34,822 nt of DNA, taken from an uncultured SAR116 cluster alpha proteobacterium. GTDB taxonomy: Bacteria; Pseudomonadota; Alphaproteobacteria; Puniceispirillales; Marisalimonadaceae. Of this stretch, positions 31,222 to 34,822 are shown one piece after another. The stretch's first letter is position 1. Each line of letters opens with the position of its first letter. A program made the position numbers and the translations under genes. A model generated the notes under the pieces. The model saw only the letters and a program-made list of their open reading frames with translations, made no database searches and was not told the origin of the DNA. The stretch covers positions 1 to 34,822 of the forward strand of contig CACOVB010000007.1 of NCBI GenBank assembly GCA_902630555.1, written 5' to 3'.

Positions 31222-34200
31222 TTGATTAAATTTCCTCAATCTTCAATTTTAGCTTTTTTTGTAAAACATAAAACTGCAGCAAACATTATTATGTTTTTGA
31301 TGTTACTGGCTGGTTTTTTATCAATAAATAAATTAAATAGACAATTTTTCCCAAATTTTGATGTTGAAACAATATCTGTTTCTATAGAATGGCCTGGAGC
31401 AACTGCAGAAGAAGTTGATAACAATATTGTTCAACTATTAGAACCTGACTTACGTCCAATATCTGGCGTTAAAAAGGTAATATCTAAATCAGTAGAAGGG
31501 CTTGGTTATTCAATAATAGAATTTAACTTTAGAACAGATATGCAAAAAGCAATGTCTGATGTAGAAAATGCAATTTCAAGAATTGATTTTCCTGATGACA
31601 CAAAAAAACCTAAAATTACTAAAGCAGAGTTTTACGACACTGTTACTAGAATAGTTTTATCAGGTAGTATTGATTTATCTCAACTCAGAAAAGAAGCAAA
31701 AATATTTAAAGAAAATTTGTTAAATGCTGGAGTTGATAAAGTTGATTTAATTGGTTTGCCAGATGAAGAGATACTTATTGAGATTCCTCAAAGTGAGGTA
31801 TCAAAATTTAAATTATCTTTAAATGAAATTTCAAAACTGATTTCTGTGCAATCCAAAGATATTCCAGGAGGAAGTTTTGCAGATGGTTCGTTACGTATTA
31901 GAACTTCAGGTGATAAGAGGTTAGTAGAACATTTTGAAAATTTGCAAATTAAAAGTTTTAATGATGGTGGAAAAATAATTTTAAAAGATATTGCAGAAAT
32001 CAAGGAAACTTATGATGACTCAAGTATATTACAATATATAAACGGAAATCCAGCTGTAGAAATCTCAGTTCGTAGAAGTAAAACAAGTGATGCCCTTAAT
32101 ACAGCTGCAATTGTTGAAAAAGAATTAATTAAATTTAAAAAAGAGAAATCAAAATTTATTGAGGTAATGACTTACAATACAGCCTCAAATTTAATTAAAG
32201 AAAGAATATCTTTATTAGTTAAAAATGGGATTTCAGGATTAATAATTGTTTTAATTGTTTTATTTGTCTTTCTTGCTTGGAAAACTGCTATATGGGTGGC
32301 ATTAGGCATACCAATTGCGTTTTTAGCAACATTTGGCGTCATGTTTTTTTCTGGTCAGTCAATAAATATGATTTCATTATTTGGATTAATAATGGCCTTA
32401 GGTATAGTAGTTGATGATGCCATTGTGGTAGGTGAACATTCAAATTATTTAAGAGAAAACAGAAATCTTAATTATAATGATGCACCTATAGTAGCAGCCA
32501 CTAGAATGTCTGCTCCCGTAATTTGTGCTATGTTAACGACTGTAGGCGCTTTCCTGCCTTTATTTTTAATTAAAGGAATAATAGGTCAAATAATTATTGC
32601 AATTCCTATGGTTATTTGTGCTGTTCTAATTGCAAGTTTGATTGAATGTTTTTTGGTTTTACCAGCACATTTAGCTCATTTTGATAAGGGTGCCTATTCA
32701 CCTGGAAAATTTAGAATTTGGTTTGATAATAAGTTTAAAAATTTTCAAGATGGTATTTTTAAAAAAATAATAACTTACTGTTATGACTATAGATATTTAA
32801 CAATGGTAACCGTTTTTGGGATGTTTTTTATTTCCATAGGGATGATGAAAAGTAGCAGGGTACAGTTTAGTTTTTTTCCTACACCGGAATCTGACTTAAT
32901 TATTGCAAATTTTGAAATGTCTCCTGGATCAAAAAAGAAACAAACTTATGAAATGATTGACAGTCTAGAAAAAGGTCTTCAACTTACAAAATTACATTTC
33001 AAAAATGATCCAAAATTAGTCAATTTTAGTATGAGTAATTTTGGAAAATCAGCTTCATTTGAAACGGACCAAAGAGTAAATAAAAAGGGAAGTTATCTTA
33101 AGGGCTCAATGGTAGTTGAATTAATAACTGCAGATAAAAGAAAAGTTAGAACAAATGAATTTATAAAAGTTTGGAGAGAAAATGTTGAGAAAGTTTCTGG
33201 GTTAAATAAACTTATTATTAGAGCACCACGTGGTGGGCCTCCAGGAAGAGATGTAGATGTTAGGTTAAAAGGAAATGATTTAGAAACTTTAAAAAATGCA
33301 TCAAGTGATTTATTAAAAATTGTAAATACAATTCCTGGTGTAAGTGCTGTAAATGATAATTTTGAAGTAGGTGTTCAAGAAAGAGTAGTTGTACTAAATA
33401 ACAGAGGTAGAGCATTAGGATTTTCTATATCAGAAATTGGTTCTCAAATTAGAACAGCAATAAATGGAAAAATTGTTTCAACATTTCCTAGAGGAGATGA
33501 AGAGGTTATTGTAAGAGTTAAATTAGATCAAGATGATGTCATTAATGGTAATTTAGAAAATGTAAGGTTAGTTGGACCTAAAAATAATGTTGTAATGTTG
33601 AACGAAATAGCAGTAATAAAAAATAAAATTCCTTTTTCTTCAATATCTCGTCAAGATGGATTTAGAGAAGTCACTATTTCAGGAGATTTAAACTCTTCTA
33701 TAGTTAATACAACACAAGCAAGAAACTTTTTGTTAGAAAATGGATTAGTGGAGTTAGCTAAAAAATATAATCTTAATTATCGTTTTGCTGGAAGAGACCT
33801 AGAGCAAAAAGAAACATTTGCAGATATGTTTATTGGGTCAATAATTGGATTAATTATTATTTATATTGTTTTGACATGGGTTTTTAAATCGTGGTTAAGG
33901 CCATTTACCATTATGATTATGATTCCTCTATCATTTATAGGTGCAGTTTTTGGGCACTATTTTTTAAATTTGACTATGTCAATACTTTCTATGTTCGCAT
34001 TGTTAGCTCTTGCTGGAATAGTAGTGAATAACTCAATAATTTTAGTTTCAACAATAGAAAGAAGATTAGATGAATTAGTAAAAGGAAACACTATTAATTT
34101 AGAGATATTTAAGCAAGCCGTTATATCTGGAGTTATAAATAGATTAAGACCAGTTTTGCTTACATCGCTTACAACAATTGGAGGTTTGTCTGCTCTAATG

Positions 34201-34359
34201 TTTGAAAAATCTCTACAGGCACAATTTTTAATTCCAATGGCTGCAACTATTGTATTTGGTTTAGGTATTACAGCAATATTAGTTTTAGTTGTAATTCCGT
34301 CTATGATGGGTATTGGAAAAGATCTATCATTGTTAATAAAAGGTAGTAAAATAAACTAG
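31222..34359 (+). CDS. RND family efflux pump, inner-membrane permease (AcrB-like)
   Basis: The 1045 aa protein is a full-length proton-driven RND exporter with 12 membrane helices in two repeats and two large periplasmic loops. SVSIEWPGATAEEVDNN is the typical N-terminal porter motif. GLIMALGIVVDDAIVVGEH carries the paired Asp of helix 4 used in proton transfer, and the second repeat has LAGIVVNNSIILVST. Length is the usual 1020-1050 aa. The start is TTG at 31222, with only a short GAG upstream; it gives the expected N-terminus before the first helix (KTAANIIMFLMLLAGF). It forms an operon with the adaptor. Cargo cannot be told from the sequence; hydrophobic or amphipathic compounds are usual. 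Confidence 0.94.
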   Translation: MIKFPQSSILAFFVKHKTAANIIMFLMLLAGFLSINKLNRQFFPNFDVETISVSIEWPGATAEEVDNNIVQLLEPDLRPISGVKKVISKSVEGLGYSIIEFNFRTDMQKAMSDVENAISRIDFPDDTKKPKITKAEFYDTVTRIVLSGSIDLSQLRKEAKIFKENLLNAGVDKVDLIGLPDEEILIEIPQSEVSKFKLSLNEISKLISVQSKDIPGGSFADGSLRIRTSGDKRLVEHFENLQIKSFNDGGKIILKDIAEIKETYDDSSILQYINGNPAVEISVRRSKTSDALNTAAIVEKELIKFKKEKSKFIEVMTYNTASNLIKERISLLVKNGISGLIIVLIVLFVFLAWKTAIWVALGIPIAFLATFGVMFFSGQSINMISLFGLIMALGIVVDDAIVVGEHSNYLRENRNLNYNDAPIVAATRMSAPVICAMLTTVGAFLPLFLIKGIIGQIIIAIPMVICAVLIASLIECFLVLPAHLAHFDKGAYSPGKFRIWFDNKFKNFQDGIFKKIITYCYDYRYLTMVTVFGMFFISIGMMKSSRVQFSFFPTPESDLIIANFEMSPGSKKKQTYEMIDSLEKGLQLTKLHFKNDPKLVNFSMSNFGKSASFETDQRVNKKGSYLKGSMVVELITADKRKVRTNEFIKVWRENVEKVSGLNKLIIRAPRGGPPGRDVDVRLKGNDLETLKNASSDLLKIVNTIPGVSAVNDNFEVGVQERVVVLNNRGRALGFSISEIGSQIRTAINGKIVSTFPRGDEEVIVRVKLDQDDVINGNLENVRLVGPKNNVVMLNEIAVIKNKIPFSSISRQDGFREVTISGDLNSSIVNTTQARNFLLENGLVELAKKYNLNYRFAGRDLEQKETFADMFIGSIIGLIIIYIVLTWVFKSWLRPFTIMIMIPLSFIGAVFGHYFLNLTMSILSMFALLALAGIVVNNSIILVSTIERRLDELVKGNTINLEIFKQAVISGVINRLRPVLLTSLTTIGGLSALMFEKSLQAQFLIPMAATIVFGLGITAILVLVVIPSMMGIGKDLSLLIKGSKIN

Positions 34360-34367
34360 AGACAAAA

Positions 34368-34685
34368 ATGAACTTTGATATTGAAAATTTAAATTTTAAC
34401 TCATCAGGTTTAATTCCTGCAATTGCACAATGTTCAGAGACTAAAGATGTTTTAATGTTGGCATGGATGAATAAAGAATCAATTAGGTTAACAATTGAGA
34501 CTAAAAATGTAACTTATTTTTCTAGATCAAGAAATAAATTATGGGTTAAAGGTGAAACAAGTGGAAATTATCAATATCTCAAAAAAATAAAATCAGATTG
34601 TGATAATGATACAATTTTACTAACTGTGAAACAAATAGGTCCCGCATGTCATCTGGGAACAAAAACATGCTTTGATGATGAGTGA
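34368..34685 (+). CDS. hisI: Phosphoribosyl-AMP cyclohydrolase
   Basis: The 105 aa protein opens the purine ring of phosphoribosyl-AMP in histidine synthesis. PAIAQCSETKDVLMLAWMN, TYFSRSRNKLWVKGETSG and KSDCDNDTILLTVKQIG are diagnostic, and ACHLGTKTCF contributes metal-binding Cys residues with the DCDND block. It is the stand-alone cyclohydrolase, without the HisE pyrophosphohydrolase domain found in some bacteria. It begins 8 nt after the RND stop, with AGAGA upstream, and overlaps the next gene by 11 nt. The rest of the his pathway is not in this window. Confidence 0.95.
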   Translation: MNFDIENLNFNSSGLIPAIAQCSETKDVLMLAWMNKESIRLTIETKNVTYFSRSRNKLWVKGETSGNYQYLKKIKSDCDNDTILLTVKQIGPACHLGTKTCFDDE

Positions 34686-34822
34686 ATTAGTTAAAAATTT
34701 ATCACCCTCAAATAGAGGTAAAAAACAAAAAATCAGAAAATCTAATAAACGCAAGTTATCAAGTACAAATTGGATAAAAAGACAAATTAATGATCCCTAT
34801 GTAATTGAAGCAAATAAATTGG
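34675..34822 (+). CDS. rlmE: 23S rRNA (uridine-2'-O-)-methyltransferase RlmE, N-terminal fragment (3' truncated by window edge)
   Basis: The frame opens with tandem ATG codons at 34675 and 34678 inside the end of hisI and stays open to the last base, giving 49 codons. After a basic leader (KKQKIRKSNKRK), the sequence SSTNWIKRQINDPYVIEANK matches the start of RlmE/FtsJ, where it reads approximately S-R-W-L-x-R-Q-x-N-D-P-Y-V. The enzyme 2'-O-methylates U2552 in the ribosomal A loop. The SAM-binding domain lies beyond the window. The basic tail before the motif is common in alphaproteobacterial members. Confidence 0.8.
   Translation, partial: MMSELVKNLSPSNRGKKQKIRKSNKRKLSSTNWIKRQINDPYVIEANKL

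Overview
The window is very AT-rich, densely packed DNA with the character of a streamlined, free-living (probably marine) alphaproteobacterium. Lineage markers are a PuuD-type membrane urate oxidase with a C-terminal cytochrome c, a DUF1489 protein and a small DUF1127 protein. Gene gaps are mostly under 20 nt, several genes overlap by 1-14 nt, and three convergent pairs overlap at their stop codons. I see no tRNA, rRNA, insertion sequence, prophage or CRISPR array, and no gene-free stretch longer than about 250 nt. Exact taxonomy cannot be settled from this window; an AEGEAN-169/HIMB59-like or SAR116-like organism is a guess.

1-12.6 kb: purine/ureide and glyoxylate-type carbon metabolism. 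The window opens in the last 99 codons of a HyuB-type hydantoinase. The three steps from urate to allantoin follow: puuD, 5-hydroxyisourate hydrolase and OHCU decarboxylase. Next, on the minus strand, are a DMSO-reductase-family molybdoenzyme and a fused FAD/Fe-S 2-hydroxyacid dehydrogenase, joined by a TAATG stop/start overlap. Divergent from these are a serine-glyoxylate-type aminotransferase, malonyl-CoA decarboxylase, a small exported protein, an EamA transporter and an Ldh_2-family dehydrogenase. Urate breakdown can yield glyoxylate, so the aminotransferase and the dehydrogenase fit the theme.

12.6-18.8 kb: a MarR/HpaR-type regulator is divergent from an HpcH/HpaI aldolase and an Old Yellow Enzyme, with a palindromic candidate operator between them. 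A NIPSNAP protein, an unknown protein and cspA (with a possible 11-codon leader peptide and hairpin) follow. Then come a DUF1330 protein, a haloacetate-dehalogenase-like hydrolase, a cupin and a second EamA transporter.

18.8-20.9 kb is the most unusual part. A DUF1127 gene is followed on its own strand by a stem-loop whose loop carries CCUCCUCCUC, an anti-Shine-Dalgarno-like motif, and then a strong intrinsic terminator. This matches the layout known for the CcsR/'cuckoo' sRNAs of other Alphaproteobacteria. Divergent from it is a compact three-gene membrane module: an ExbB/TolQ/MotA-like channel, an ExbD-like anchor fused to a DUF2135-like domain, and an unrecognised two-helix membrane protein. 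It looks like an uncharacterised ion-driven machine.

20.9-26.9 kb: a tight six-gene minus-strand operon encodes pirin, a PanE-like reductase, TrpE, TrpG, a quinone oxidoreductase and a luciferase-like monooxygenase. 26.9-34.8 kb: a TauE/SafE transporter, a CMD-family protein, MgtE, DUF1489, an RND efflux adaptor and pump, hisI and the start of rlmE.
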